Part shown: positions 20,053-31,197 of the stretch, piece by piece | How the letters are laid out: every line of letters starts with the position of its first letter | Position numbering within the stretch: position 1 is the stretch's first letter | Assembly: GCA_963576725.1 (NCBI GenBank) | Contig: OY755247.1 | Span: 16,060,526-16,124,525 of the forward strand | Source of the DNA: Azorinus chamasolen | Lineage: Eukaryota > Mollusca > Bivalvia > Cardiida > Solecurtidae | DNA length: 64,000 nucleotides | Direction: 5' to 3' | The notes under the pieces: generated by a model | Told to the model about the DNA's origin: nothing | Databases searched by the model: none | Seen by the model: the letters and a program-made list of their open reading frames with translations, nothing else | Position numbers and translations under genes: made by a program

Positions 20053-21075
20053 TATACATGTTTTTACAATGTAGTCTAATAGAAAGTTACCATTAAACTC
20101 GCTGTGAACAAGTATCTGGTTTAATTTCAATATAGTGCAGGCTACTCCCCACTCGATCAAGCTGGGGAAATGACGATTTAGTATTTGTATACGCATCTTT
20201 ATCTGTAGCTCTGATGTGATGTTGTTTGCGCAAGTGGTTCTCTGTGGTCCTGTAATTACCGGCCGGGCAGGAAAATGCAGGAACTTATTATGACGTACAT
20301 TTTGTACATGTATGTATATGGTTTACAGATTCCTAACTTACCAAACTACTACCTAACGCCTTCGAACATAACGTGAACACAACGGCAGTTGTAAAGTGTG
20401 CTTATGATTGCTACATATGTAGGTTTTGTTCGGAAAACATTGTCTTCAAGTTTTTTCATCGTCATTGTTAATATGGCCAGTCAAAAGTATCCCAAAATAA
20501 CTTCGTTGTTCACGTTGTAATATATAAACACGAATAAAATAAATGCCAGACAATTTGGCCCGAAAGTGTGTGCTTTATTTCAACTAGCATTCTATATTTT
20601 AAGACATTAATGAAATCTACAAAAGTATATTAGATTCTATATATATTTCTGAACCACACAAGTGGAAGTGTTTTGCGATAAAAGTATTTTGTAAGTTTGC
20701 ATGATTTGTATGGGTGCATTGTTTTCGACTTCATTGGAAAACATGAGTAATTATATTTACAATTTCCACTTATTACAAATTGGTAAACCAGCTGCACTTA
20801 TTTTGAATGTCTTTTAAAATGATTTTCGAAAATTAGCAAAACATGTGTCTAGCATTTTACATGAAGGACGACTCGTGGATCATACATTGTTATTTAATTA
20901 CTTTAGATAATGAAGGTACTAGATAAAGAGCATTTTAGATGCAAAATTCTTATTTCTGCCCCAGTCCCTAATTTGTTTCTTATAATTGGTATCTTACGTG
21001 ATGGAGAAATGAAGTAAATGGACGAGTTTTAGCCTGTTGTTGGCGAATCCACGTTGACATTTTCTATCAACAATA
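20053..21075. other. 1-kb AT-rich spacer
   Basis: No repeat family, gene or RNA recognised. It is one of the longest unannotatable stretches in the window. Confidence 0.45.
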
Positions 21076-21325
21076 TTAACCCTTCGCTTGCTATTCACGT
21101 CAATATACCTACCTGTAAATAGTTAAGACCCAGATGAGACAGCTCCTGCAGGAGCTGTCTCATCAGGGTCTGCACTATTTACAAGTTGACTGTGCAACCA
21201 GTGCACTCCACAGCAGTGATTGCACACCGAAATACGTGTACATAGTTACGATATATGTAGTTACATAACAGGGCATGGGTAAAGAAGGAGTAGTGTATTT
21301 TAAAATTCAGCAAGAGAAGGGTTAA
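21076..21325 (+). mobile_element. TTAA-MITE family E
   Basis: TTAACCCTTCGCTTGCTATTC...AAGAGAAGGGTTAA (250 bp). The hairpin is gacccagatgagacagctcctgc/gcaggagctgtctcatcagggtc, with a conserved A:A unpaired site. A second part, 'aaccagtgcactccacagcagtgattgc', is not palindromic. Confidence 0.95.
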
Positions 21326-21349
21326 GATAAAACTTCTACACGTCTGTGT

Positions 21350-21463
21350 CCAAGGTTATAAAACCTTTGCTTGAGTCTGAGTCTGATATCATTCTCAAGT
21401 ATCTGATTGGACAGATGTTTGAGAATGATTTCAGACTCGTGCAAAAACGTTTTATAACCTCGG
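21350..21463. repeat. Unclassified ~110-bp imperfect palindrome
   Basis: The left arm CCAAGGTTATAAAACC...TGAGTCTGA...ATCATTCTCAA pairs with the right arm TTGAGAATGAT...TCAGACTC...GTTTTATAACCTCGG. It is not one of the other families. Confidence 0.75.
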
Positions 21464-21720
21464 GCCATGGTTTGCTGAATTAATATGATAAACGTGATTT
21501 TCACGAGAACTTTTTTAAATTTCGCCAAAAACTACATGCTATATAGGCTATAGATACATTAGTAAATAGCTCTAAACAAATACCAGTCGTTGAACACTGT
21601 TTAAGAATTTACGTGGATTTGAATAAGATCAAACAAGTCTTTTCGTGCAATCTCCAATAACTTACAAGGATGACTGATTACGATGTTAAAATGAGTTTGT
21701 ATGTATTACATCGAAGCGTA

Positions 21721-21922
21721 CAGTAAAACCTCTCTATAACGGCCAATAAATTGCGTTAATTAGTTGGTATTTAGGGCAGGTGGCTGTTTAAAGCAAGGTG
21801 AAAGTAAAACAGAACGCTCCTATAGGAGCGTTGTTTTACTTTCACTTTGCTTTAAGCAGCCACCTTCCCCGAACACAAAATACTTGATGTAATTTAGTGG
21901 CCGTTATAGAGAGGTTTTGCTG
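21721..21922. mobile_element. TA-MITE, B1 lineage
   Basis: A 202-bp palindrome with CAGTAAAACCTCTCTATAACGG ends, TA on both sides and exact dyad CTCCTATAGGAG (21817-21828). Confidence 0.95.
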
Positions 21923-21959
21923 TACTTTCTATAATCTGAACATTCTGTTAGAAGTCCCA

Positions 21960-22152
21960 TTAACCGTTCACATGCTGATAAAAACATCTTTTCCAAATCT
22001 AATCTGATGAATTTTTCACCTATTCCGATTCGTCCAAGCCTTTGAGAAACTTCTGATCGAGTGTCAAATAGCTTGGATCCTGATGAGACACCGAGTTACT
22101 CGATGTTGTTTGTAAATACGAAGCAGGTCTCGTTGAGCAGCGTACGGGTTAA
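21960..22152 (+). mobile_element. TTAA-MITE family J, diverged
   Basis: TTAACCGTTCACATGCTG at left, GCGTACGGGTTAA at right, with the half hairpin 'aaatagcttggatcctgatgagacaccgagttactcg'. Confidence 0.75.
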
Positions 22153-22472
22153 TATTGCTTCCGTAGTTGAGTAGAAGTTGGGTGGAATATCGCTGTTTTA
22201 CTTCCTTGTCACGTAATCAGTTTCTAATTTTACCTAACAGACTGACGATGCAAAGAATTCAGAGAACACAAGGCGAAGACGAACGTGCCTGGTCTACGAG
22301 TAGAATGCAGTTGATATATGTGTATCTGTTTCCGACTCGATATAGCCTGTCAGTCAACGGCTCATTATTTGTGATATACTTAAACCTTTTGAAATTGCAT
22401 CACAAGAGGTCCAAAGACCCGTGTAAGTAAAACCTAACCGTGTGCGCGAAATTACACTAATTGTAATGTCTA
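22153..22472. other. Unassigned DNA
   Basis: An 87-residue open frame (22167-22430) has no recognisable family and may be chance. Confidence 0.4.
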
Positions 22473-22677
22473 CAGTAGAACATGTACTAAACGACCATTC
22501 ATTTATCAAACATAGGATTCTTTAAAAACGGGTGGTGGCTTAATGCAAAGCAACAGTAATACAGAAAGCTCCTATAGGAGCTTTCTGTATTACCTTTGAC
22601 CTGCATTAAGCTACCACCTGCCTTACAGGCCCATAATTAGACCACTTTTTGACGGCCGCTTCAGACAGGTTCTACTG
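22473..22677. mobile_element. TA-MITE, B4 lineage
   Basis: CAGTAGAACATGTACTAAACG...GCCGCTTCAGACAGGTTCTACTG, TA flanks and exact dyad CTCCTATAGGAG (22569-22580). Confidence 0.93.
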
Positions 22678-22799
22678 TAAGTGTATTGTATCAATCAGTT
22701 ATTATGAACATCCGTTTTAATTCTGTTGGTGAGCATTGAGCCAAACGGTGGAAGTAGTTTCTCGTGACCACTCCTGGTTAAACTGTAAGGTACATGTAG

Positions 22800-23735
22800 C
22801 TATAGACAGATATGTGTTAAACTTTACGACAGTTATGGGCAGATGAGTGTCAAACTGTATGACAGTTATAGACAGATGAGTGTTAAACTGTACGACAGTT
22901 ATAGACAGATGAGTGTTAAACTGTACGACAGTTATAGACGGATGAGTGTTAAACTGTACGACAGTTATAGACAGATGAGTGTTAAACTGTACGACAGTTA
23001 TAGACATGTGAGTGTTAAACTGTACGACAGTTATAGACGGATGAGTGTTAAACTGTACGACAGTTATAGACAGATGAGTGTTAAACTGTACGACAGTTAT
23101 AGACGGATGAGTGTTAAACTGTACGACAGTTATAGACGGATGAGTGTTAAACTGTACGACAGTTATAGACGGATGAGTGTTAAACTGTACGACAGTTATA
23201 GACAGATGAGTGTTAAACTGTACGACAGTTATAGACAGATGAGTGTTAAACTGTACGACAGTTATAGACGGATGAATGTTAAACTGTACGACAGTTATAG
23301 ACAGATGAGTGTTAAACTGTATGACAGTTATAGACAAGCGAGTGTTAAACTGTACGACAGTTATAGACAGATGAGTGTTAAACTGTACGACAGTTATAGA
23401 CAGATGAGTGTTAAACTGTACGACAGTTATAGACAGATGAGTGTTAAACTGTACGACAGTTATAGACAGATGAGTGTTAAACTGTATGACAGTTATAGAC
23501 AAGCGAGTGTTAACCAGTACAACAGTTATAGATGGACGAGTGTTAAACTGTGCGACAGTTATGGACAGATGAGTTCTAAACTCTACGACAGTTATAATCA
23601 GATGAGTGTTTAAATGCTCGACAGCAATGGACAGAATAGTGTTAAACTGTATGATAGTTATTGACAGATGAGTGTTAACCTGTACGACAGTTATAGACAG
23701 ATGAGTGTTATAATTTACGACAGTTAAAGAAGATT
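22800..23735. repeat. 33-bp minisatellite, ~28 copies
   Basis: The unit is 'agacagatgagtgttaaactgtacgacagttat' with single-base variants (CAG/CGG; TAC/TAT). Because 33 is a multiple of 3, the array is open on both strands: plus reads an 11-residue repeat MSVKLYDSYRQ, minus reads SITVVQFNTHL. No start context, splice sites or flanking coding sequence supports a gene. Ends are degenerate, as expected of a minisatellite. Confidence 0.95.
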
Positions 23736-23739
23736 AGTG

Positions 23740-24146
23740 TTAACTCCTTGCTCCATGAATATTCGTGTAAAAGATGACATTAATTAGACTAACGTGTATA
23801 CAGTAAAACCTCGATTATTCGAATTTTCGGTATAGAAGAATTTAGACCCTTTTAGGCAGGTGGCTGCTTAATGCATGGTGAAAGTCATGCAGAAAGCTCC
23901 TAGAGGAGCTTTCTGCATGACTTTCACCATGCATTAAGCTGCCACCTGTCTTAAAGATCGATAATAATACGTATTTTAGTATTCGGATAATCGAAGTTGT
24001 ACTGTAATTGCAAATGGGCATGGGAAATTTTTGGCCATAGTAGAAACTGTAGAATCATATCTATAGCATTCCATAAGCAAAACGGAGCAGACCCCTACTA
24101 TTTTTGCAAAGGCGTAGACTGACATATTTATGGAGGAAAGGGTTAT
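23740..24146 (+). mobile_element. TTAA-MITE family A split by a TA-MITE
   Basis: The left part TTAACTCCTTGCTCCATGAATATTCG is at 23740-23800. The right part 24005-24146 has 'ggccatagtagaaactgtagaatcatatctatagc', a deleted hairpin (gcagacccctactatttttgc) and GGAGGAAAGGGTTA. Confidence 0.88.
23801..24004. mobile_element. TA-MITE, B2 lineage
   Basis: A 204-bp palindrome CAGTAAAACCTCGATTATTCG...CGGATAATCGAAGTTGTACTG. TA at 23799-23800 and 24005-24006. Dyad CTCCTAGAGGAG. Inserted in family A. Confidence 0.94.
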
Positions 24147-24509
24147 ACTGTAAGGCAGTTATAGACAGATGGGTGTTAACCGTCACAAACGATAATTCAC
24201 CCGTGCAATTATAAAGTGTAACTAATTCACTGACACATTCTCAGAGGTGGGTCCAATATTTTACAATGTTCAAATAAACGTTTGCTACCAAACATTCAGG
24301 ACTACTTTGTATTGTATTAGTTTAAATTGCAACAGCATCACATATTTCATTCAAGGTGTTGGTATAAGAAATGCATTCATCAAGCTTTGCGTTACTCGCG
24401 ATCAATGTGGTATAAAGCAAGTTGTAATGTTATAAAGAGTCTCTTGCGTTTATTTTGTTTCTACACTTGGGTCCTCAATGTTTATACGTCTATATTGTAA
24501 ATATATATA

Positions 24510-24671
24510 CAGTAAAACTTCGATTATCCGAACAGTAAAATACGTACTATTATCGATCTTTAAGACAGGTGGCAGCTTAATGCATGCCTTTCACCATGCA
24601 TTAAGCAGCCACCTGCCTAAAAGGTTCTAAATTCTTCTATACCGAAAATTCGGATAATCGAGGTTTTACTG
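24510..24671. mobile_element. TA-MITE, B2 lineage, loop-deleted
   Basis: CAGTAAAACTTCGATTATCCG...CGGATAATCGAGGTTTTACTG, flanked by TA. Only 162 bp: the central stem between 'cttaatgcatg' and 'ccatgcattaag' is missing. Confidence 0.9.
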
Positions 24672-24736
24672 TATATTGTATATTGTCTATATTCTGCAAA
24701 AGATTGACGACTGTGATGTTAATACATTTTGATAAA

Positions 24737-24946
24737 CATTGGAACCTCAATATCTCTAACTCGGATAACTCGAACTTCGGGATAACTCGAATTAACGATC
24801 GGTGCTTCCGAAATTTACAATACAGAATTGCTCTAAAATGTATCACTACGCATATCTAGAAACACATGTAACAGCTAAATTCAGTTCGAAAGTAATGCTG
24901 AAAGCTGTATGGTCCCTTGAAGTTGGAGATTTCGAATGTTGAACTG
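24737..24946. mobile_element. TA-MITE, B5 lineage, asymmetric
   Basis: 'cattggaacctcaatatctctaactcggataactcgaacttcgg' at left, 'atttcgaatgttgaactg' at right. One arm of the palindrome is lost. Confidence 0.75.
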
Positions 24947-25001
24947 TATTCAAAAGTGTCTCCCATTCCGCTGTAAACTATTGACTAGTAACATATTTAC
25001 A

Positions 25002-25293
25002 CATAGTTGAACTTCAATATCTCGATCTTCAAGGGACCATACAAATTAGTTCGAGATAACATAACTTTGAGTTATGCGATTTCTGATCTGAACAATTTCT
25101 TAAGTTCACAGCTTAATACAGGTCTAAAGTGATGTTACTTCAGACCTGTATTAAGCTGTCACACGTTTTTCTAGATATGCGTATTTATAAAGTTTAGAGC
25201 AGTTCTGTATTGTAAGTTTTGGAAGGACTGAACCTTAAGTTCGAGGTATCCGAATTTCGAGTTATCCGAGTTCGAGATATCGAAGTTCAACTG
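25002..25293. mobile_element. TA-MITE, B5 lineage
   Basis: 'tagttgaacttcaatatctcgatcttcaagggacc' at left, 'gagatatcgaagttcaactg' at right. The dyad is deleted (gtgatgttacttcagacctg). Confidence 0.85.
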
Positions 25294-25544
25294 TAGGAAA
25301 AGTATCAAAGTAATATAATCATTGTGTACATTTGATTGAGTTCATCTGAAACAGGGTCGATGTTATTTATATCTTTGTTTGGTTGAATGGTGTGTACTCG
25401 GTTCTGATTGAGTAATCTTTTCGGTACTTACGTGTATCTCATTCCATATTCCACCATCTCCTAAACAATACCTTTGTTACATTATCTTTTTGTGCACAAA
25501 ATGCACTATTTTTTCACAATGCTAATTCAATACATCTTGTTGTG

Positions 25545-25925
25545 TTTATTTTGTTTGTTCCCTTGGGTTCCTTTTATTCATTTTCATACGTCTATATTGC
25601 AAATTCTATATTCTGCAAAAGAATGACGACCGTTAATACATTTTGATATACAGTGGAGCCTCGGTATCTCGAACTCGGATAACTCGAACTTCGGGATAAC
25701 TCGAACAAATGTTCGGTGTAGAATTGCTCTGCAATGTATCACTACGCATATCTAGAAACACAATCATGTAACAGCCTAATGCAGGTCGAAAGTAGTGATG
25801 AAAGCTGTATGGTCCCTTGAATGAAAAAGTAGTACAGTTGAGCAGGCAAAGCCACATACAAGATATATCGAATGTTCAACTGTATTCAAAAGTGTTTCCC
25901 ATTCCATTGTAAACTATTGACTAGG
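25545..25925. repeat. Local duplication, copy 2
   Basis: Second copy of 24449-24998 without the B2 insertion, ending 'tgtaaactattgactagg'. Confidence 0.75.
25651..25882. mobile_element. TA-MITE, B5 lineage, asymmetric
   Basis: CAGTGGAGCCTCGGTATCTCGAACTCGG, flanked by TA, and 'atatcgaatgttcaactg'. Duplicate of the element at 24737. Confidence 0.8.
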
Positions 25926-25931
25926 ATCACA

Positions 25932-26124
25932 CAGAACTCCAGATAAGATGCTTAAATTAAAACATTTTCAAGAATATCTCCTTTATTTCTCCACCAAACC
26001 CTATACTATGACCACTCTTTAGAATCGTCTCGAAGAGACGATTCTAAAGAGTAGTCACAGTATAGGATTTGGTGGAGAAATGACGATTTTAGTATTTGGG
26101 TACGCACCTCAATCTGTAGCTCTG
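25932..26124 (-). mobile_element. Family C palindromic element
   Basis: Ends CAGAACTCCAGATAAGATG...AATCTGTAGCTCTG. The full hairpin is TTTCTCCACCAAACCCTATACT...TCGTCTCGAAGAGACGA... A well-preserved copy. Confidence 0.93.
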
Positions 26125-26521
26125 ATTACTTGTACATATGTTTTCCTAAGGCAATACAGTGCATTATGTAATATTTGCAGATTCTTGGAACATTTGCCGA
26201 TGAGAAATTTCACAAGCTTCTTGTTGTTGATATACTTCTTTTATAATTAGAATTAACATTCAGCTGGCTGGCTGTCATATTGAACTGGCGGCTTGTCAGT
26301 TACCAATGTTATGGAAACATGTTGCACTCAACGAAAACCCATTTTTACATTGACAATTTTGGCATTTGGAAATCTAAGAAGTGTGTGCTATACTGGAAAA
26401 CGTTATGCGATAGTTTTCCGTTTACTAAATTATCATGAAATTGTTCAGACAATACATTTGAAATCATACGGATAGCTTCTCATATTTGCCAATATATAAT
26501 TTTTGATATTTTTCTCAGTCA
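26125..26521. other. Unassigned DNA
   Basis: A 60-residue open frame (26293-26475) has no recognisable features. Nothing else is seen. Confidence 0.4.
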
Positions 26522-26716
26522 TTAACCCTTTACTTGATAGATGTCATTTCACACTTGGAAGACCAAGATCAGACGGTTCCTGTAAGATCTAATGTTTGCT
26601 TATGACATAATACATATATGATATGTAGTTTCTGCCACTATAAACATCAATTACAGTTAATGAATAATTATGAAGCCGTAATTTCTTGTACAATTATTCA
26701 TGGGAGTAAAGGGATA
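26522..26716 (-). mobile_element. TTAA-MITE family A, decayed
   Basis: TTAACCCTTTACTTGATAGATG at left, 'atgggagtaaaggg' at right. Half the hairpin is lost. Confidence 0.75.
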
Positions 26717-26912
26717 TACTCGACTCCTAATAACATTTTATTGCACTGATATTTTCTAACATTAGTTGTGCCTGTTTGAGATGTCAAATTAGACATTTAT
26801 TCCAGTATAAAAAGCAACTTAAAATTTTAATGTCAAGCAGTTGGAGGCCTCATGAGATTCATTAGGGGAAACATGTTGTTTTTACTTCAAAAGAGTATCA
26901 ATTGTTGGTGCC

Positions 26913-27131
26913 TTAACCCTTTCCCTGTTCTATGTTTATTCCAAATTTCAATACCTACTGAATAATCGTTGACATAATAGTTATAATACAATATGGAAAG
27001 TGGGCCATTGTTTAAAAACAGATTTATCTAATTCCTTTAGCAAACAGAACATAACCTATAGGAGACATCTGATCAGGATCTACCCTGTTAACAGATGCGT
27101 ACAAATGTGTTTATATGAAGGAAAGGGTTAA
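26913..27131 (+). mobile_element. TTAA-MITE family A2
   Basis: TTAACCCTTTCCCTGTTCTATG...GGAAAGGGTTAA. Only one hairpin arm remains clear (ctgatcaggatctaccctg). Confidence 0.88.
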
Positions 27132-27674
27132 GTAGGAAGCATATATTAAAGTATTTGAACTGCAATAAACTGCTAGGAGATACGTCTGTATACTGCAGGT
27201 AGGATGATGAACCTTGATACAATTTCTTTAATAGTAAGTTCATCTAAAACGATAAAATATAACAGATATGTTTATACAATAATAAAATAGACGTATTGTT
27301 TACCATGCAGAGGGATTGCATAGATAGATTAAGAAATTGAAGCGCTGAGCATACTTAAACTCATAACTAGTTTTCAAGTACGCCTACAGTTTGAACCTTA
27401 TACGCAATGCGCAAACTGGTGTCTGAAAACAGTTCAACCTGCTTTAGTTCCTGGAGTAGATTTCTCAATTCGTCTCGAAATGCAATTATTTGGATCCAAA
27501 CTGTTCGAAAATCGAATAACAAAATAAAAGAAATGCTTGCAAAAAAGTTAACCAAGGATTAAGAGTATTTTGTTCGGATTTGCAACTGATGTTTGTCAGT
27601 TTTATATTTCCAGAGTAACACTCAGACTTGTAATAAACTTTGAATAGTGTACAGTTTTACATATAACATATGTA
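27132..27674. other. Unassigned DNA with a J-like scrap
   Basis: 'ttatttggatccaaactgttcg' (27486-27508) resembles a J hairpin arm. Otherwise nothing is recognised. Confidence 0.4.
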
Positions 27675-27869
27675 CAGTAGACCTGTCTTATGCGGTCAAC
27701 CATTTATAGGTGTTTTAAAAGCAGGCGGTTGCTTAATGCAGGTCAAAAGTAATGCAGAAAGCTCCGATAGGTTTCTTCATTATTTTTGCCCTGCATTAAG
27801 CTACCACCCGCCTTACAGATCCATAATTAGATCTGTCTATTTTATGGTTGCTTAAGATAGGTTCTGCTG
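27675..27869. mobile_element. TA-MITE, B4 lineage
   Basis: CAGTAGACCTGTCTTATGCGG...GCTTAAGATAGGTTCTGCTG with TA flanks. The loop is decayed (gctccgataggtttc). Confidence 0.9.
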
Positions 27870-27956
27870 TATTGTCCAGCAATCGTGGTGCATCAGTGAG
27901 TAGCACTCAACGAAACAAATCCATAAGAATATAATTATCAAAACAAATATAGAATA

Positions 27957-28160
27957 CAGTAAAACCTCTCTATAACGGTCACTAAATTACATCAAGTATT
28001 TTGTGTTAATGGCAGGTGGCTGCTTAAAGCAAGGTGAAAGTAAAACAGAACGCTCCAATAGGAGCGTTCTGTTTTACTTTCACCTTGCTTTAAGCAGTCA
28101 CCTGCCCTAAATACCAACTAATTAATACAATCTAGGTGCCGTTATAGAGAGGTTTTAATG
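27957..28160. mobile_element. TA-MITE, B1 lineage
   Basis: CAGTAAAACCTCTCTATAACGG...CCGTTATAGAGAGGTTTTAATG. Dyad CTCCAATAGGAG. Confidence 0.94.
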
Positions 28161-28558
28161 TATGCATTTCAGAATATTCAAAGAAGAAACGATTTACACT
28201 GTTGATAGATTATTAAGTTGTGAAAGCTGAAAATAATACTTTTAACTCTTCTCATGGTAAGTGCGTCTTGGCTGACACTTACAACAGCTTGGATTCAGAT
28301 GAAACATCGAGACGACACTCGGTTCATAGTTTCTCAAAGAATTTCACGATTCGGAAGTCAGTGTAAATTTCAGCAGATCAGATACTGAGACAGAGATTTT
28401 CCAGCACGGGAAGTGTTATTCCATTAACATCTAGCATCTACCTAAACACTTAACATTTAATACACACATTAGAGAACTCACGACTTTCCAACATCAATCA
28501 TTTTTAGGAAAATCCTTTTTCAAATAACGTTTTAGTCGAGTTAAACACAAGAGGTGGA
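28161..28558. other. Unassigned DNA with a J-like scrap
   Basis: 'acaacagcttggattcagatgaaacatcgag' (28283-28312) resembles the J hairpin. Nothing else is seen. Confidence 0.4.
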
Positions 28559-29384
28559 TGAACCCTCGGATGGGGAACCGAATACAGGAGACGTTTGCAA
28601 ATAATGTAGTTCTAGATCAAAGGGCTCCTTAGGGGGACCTATGATCAAGGTATACACTCTTTGTCATAAAAATAATCTGTTTCCATGATAAAATTTAATA
28701 CATTTTTAGCCGGGTTTTCCACGGAAAATCCGGTTATTGAAACGGTGATGTACGGCGGGCGGGCGGTTTGGCTGGCGTGCGGGCGGGCGGACGGGCGACT
28801 GCCAATCTTGTAAGCGCAGCTCCTCTGAAACTGCTCAACATATTTTCATAAAACCTTGCATATAGCAAGGACACAATACGTACATGTGCATATTGCACGG
28901 GAGTTCTCCTTCTCCAAATTTTCTGAGAGTTATGCCCCTTTGAACTTAGAAATCACTAGGTCTCTTGACCCTACCCTTGTAAGCGCAACTCCTCTTAAAC
29001 TGTTCAACAGAATGTCATTAAACCTTGTATGTAGCAAGGACACAATATGTAGATGCGCATATTGTCGGGGACTTTTCCTTCTGCAATATTTCTGGGAGTT
29101 ATGCCCCTTTAAACTTAAAAATTACTCGGTCTTTTGACCCTACCCTTGTAAGCGCAACTTCTCTAAAACTGTTCAACAGACTTTCATAAAACCTTGTATG
29201 TAGCAACGACACGATATGTAGATGTGCATATTATCAGGGAAATTTCCTTCTGCAATTTTTCTTGGAGTTATACCCCTTTGAACCTAGAAATCACTAGTTA
29301 ATAGTGAAGGAAATCTCGGTTTGATGTCATTTCGACATTTCTTGTCTTGTTATTATTTTTGTTAACCAGCAGATTAAGGATTAA
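28559..29384 (+). mobile_element. TTAA-MITE family K split by a pearl element
   Basis: Left 'aaccctcggatggg...gatcaaagggctcctt...atgatcaaggta' (28559-28707). The right end 'gttaaccagcagattaaggattaa' resumes at 29346-29384. Its terminal TTAA (29381-29384) is also the first TTAA of the next A2 element. Confidence 0.75.
28708..29345 (+). mobile_element. Pearl/Helitron-like element inside family K
   Basis: 5' hairpin AGCCGGGTTTTCCACGGAAAATCCGGTT, a GGCGGGCGG tract, then about 3 copies of a ~170-bp tandem unit (start 'cttgtaagcgca' at 28808, 28978, 29147). 3' hairpin GATGTCATTTCGACAT, then TTCTTG. No coding capacity. Confidence 0.8.
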
Positions 29385-29629
29385 CCCTTTCCCTGTTCTG
29401 TGTTTGTTTCATATTGCAATATCTACTGAATATTCATAGACAAAAATAGTTATAATGAAATATGGAAGTTTGAACATTGTAGCCATGTTAGAAAGAACAG
29501 AAGCTGATCTTTCAGATTCCAATTAGCAAACAGAGCAGGCCCTGATCAGACTGCTATTATAAGAGCCGTCTGATCTGGGTCTACTCTGTTTGCAAGTGCG
29601 TAAAAACGTTAATATGAAGAAAAGGATTA
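29381..29629 (+). mobile_element. TTAA-MITE family A2
   Basis: TTAACCCTTTCCCTGTTCTGTG...AGAAAAGGATTA. The hairpin is aggccctgatcagactgc...gagccgtctgatctgggtctac. Confidence 0.92.
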
Positions 29630-30175
29630 CGTCGTATACATGTATTAAATTAACGAACCAACCTTAGCTGTCCGCGTGATGGATAGTCAGTTGTTCTAAA
29701 ACAAAATTCCCAAAGTCTGTACCATCAGTTATCTTGTTTGAAATATTATTAGTTTATAACAACAAGACTTATATATATATATTTCCAATCTGATTTAACT
29801 AAACCAAAAAGCTAAGCTTTTTCTAATTCAATTCTTACTAGGAAAGCCATTAGCGTTAAAGGTTTACATGCTTAATTCGACGATAAACAGATCTACAACA
29901 AACTAACATTATTATAATAGACTGTTTGAGCTTAGAATCCCTGACATTGGAAAACAGTGTAGACCCATACAGAGATGGGGACACCGAGGAGAGTCTGCAG
30001 GGTTCGCACCACACATAGTAGTCCAAAGGCCACCCCAGCAAGATAATTCTTGTAGAAACACTCCTTTATGTGAAAACTAGATACAGTAAAACATATATAA
30101 AGAATGAAGTTTATTTGAGTTAACGTAATTTAAGTGTTATTTTACCTCGTGCCCCAGTAATAGATGTTTCTTTAC
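29630..30175. other. Unassigned AT-rich DNA
   Basis: Short (TA)n at 29771-29782. No other feature. Confidence 0.4.
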
Positions 30176-30366
30176 TTAACCTGTAGCCGGCTATGCAAAT
30201 TATTTTCACAGAATTTTTCACCTACTACATTTTCAAAATTCGAGCTTTAATCAATTTGTCTACCAACATAGAATCAGGATGTCAAACAGATTGGATCCTG
30301 ATGAGACGTCGAGTTACTCGGCGTCTCATCTGGATCCAAACTGTTGCATAGGTATTCACTCATCCC
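30176..30366 (+). mobile_element. TTAA-MITE family J
   Basis: TTAACCTGTAGCCGGC at left. The hairpin is agattggatcctgatgagacgtcgagt/actcggcgtctcatctggatccaaact. The right end is diverged. Confidence 0.8.
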
Positions 30367-30458
30367 TGAAACACATTTGCATTTTATCATCCTATTGTAA
30401 ATGTCCTATTACAATACAATAGATTTTACTCCATACATGTATAGTACGAGACGAGTGA

Positions 30459-30569
30459 TAACCCTTCCCCCAGTTTGTATAGTCATAGCAGATATAATGA
30501 CATCATAAATATTTTATAATGTATGTCATAAATATTTAATAATGGATTGTTTGGTATTGGTACAAACTG
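30459..30569 (+). mobile_element. TTAA-MITE family A, left part only
   Basis: 'taacccttcccccagtttg', 'gatataatgacatcataaat' and 'ggtacaaactgtag'. It stops where a B3 fragment begins. Confidence 0.65.
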
Positions 30570-30670
30570 TAGTGTAAAAACCCTCTAATGCGACCACCAA
30601 AAAGGGACATAATTCTGTCTGGCAGGTGGTAGCTTAATGCAGTACGAAAGTTGTGCAGAAAGCTCCTATA
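30570..30670 (+). mobile_element. TA-MITE, B3 lineage, left half only
   Basis: 'tagtgtaaaaaccctctaatgcgacc', 'ggcaggtggtagcttaatgcag' and 'gcagaaagctcctata'. The right arm is missing. Confidence 0.7.
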
Positions 30671-30822
30671 TGTAATAACTGATCGGAAATGCCGACCAGG
30701 TCTCAAATATCATGAGGAAGGTTGAATGTCTTGTCAGTGATTTTTTAATTATTTTCATGTCTTCAAAGTCTCTTTTTTGGGGTCTTAAACTTTCCAGCAT
30801 GACAGGAAAATGTAATATTCAG

Positions 30823-31030
30823 TCCTTAACGTGCGGGAACCGAGTACATAAGACAATGCAAAGGGCGTAGATACACATAGAAGGGCTCACCAGGGAGTCC
30901 CTTGATCAGGATCTGCACTGTTTGCAATAAAACTAATTTTATTCAGTGATAAATGTTGGTACAATGTTTGTTTGATCAATATTCATAAAGGGAGGGATCA
31001 GTTTTAAGTATGCAGTAGATAAAGTGATAA
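30823..31030 (+). mobile_element. TTAA-MITE family K
   Basis: 'ccttaacgtgcgggaac' at left. The hairpin is 'agaagggctcaccagggagtcccttgatcaggatctgcactg', with 'attcataaagggagggatcagttttaa' at right. Terminal TTAA decayed. Confidence 0.7.
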
Positions 31031-31197
31031 TTACCCCGCAAAGTCCAAAAGACTGCAACAGCATAAACTAGCGCATTTGAATACATCATGAAAAACGTCA
31101 CAGGTACTCTATAATAGTATGGAAACTAGTAATTATGAGCATTTCAAGATAGGAAATAATGATTGATTCTAAGTAGCGAAAGGTGAAATTATATTCT

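Larger units (their letters stand above)
24449..24998. repeat. Local duplication, copy 1
   Basis: Shares 'ttattttgttt...ttgggt', 'tacgtctatattg', 'atattctgcaaaag', 'taatacattttgata', a B5 relic and 'tgtattcaaaagtgt...aactattgactag' with 25545-25925. It contains a B2 MITE that copy 2 lacks. Confidence 0.75.

Noticed and set aside
22717..23613. Two long open frames on opposite strands
   Set aside because: Both arise from a 33-bp minisatellite whose period is a multiple of three. Simultaneous openness on both strands argues for repeat structure rather than a gene.
22800..23735. CRISPR array
   Set aside because: Repeats are directly adjacent without unique spacers, in clearly eukaryotic DNA.
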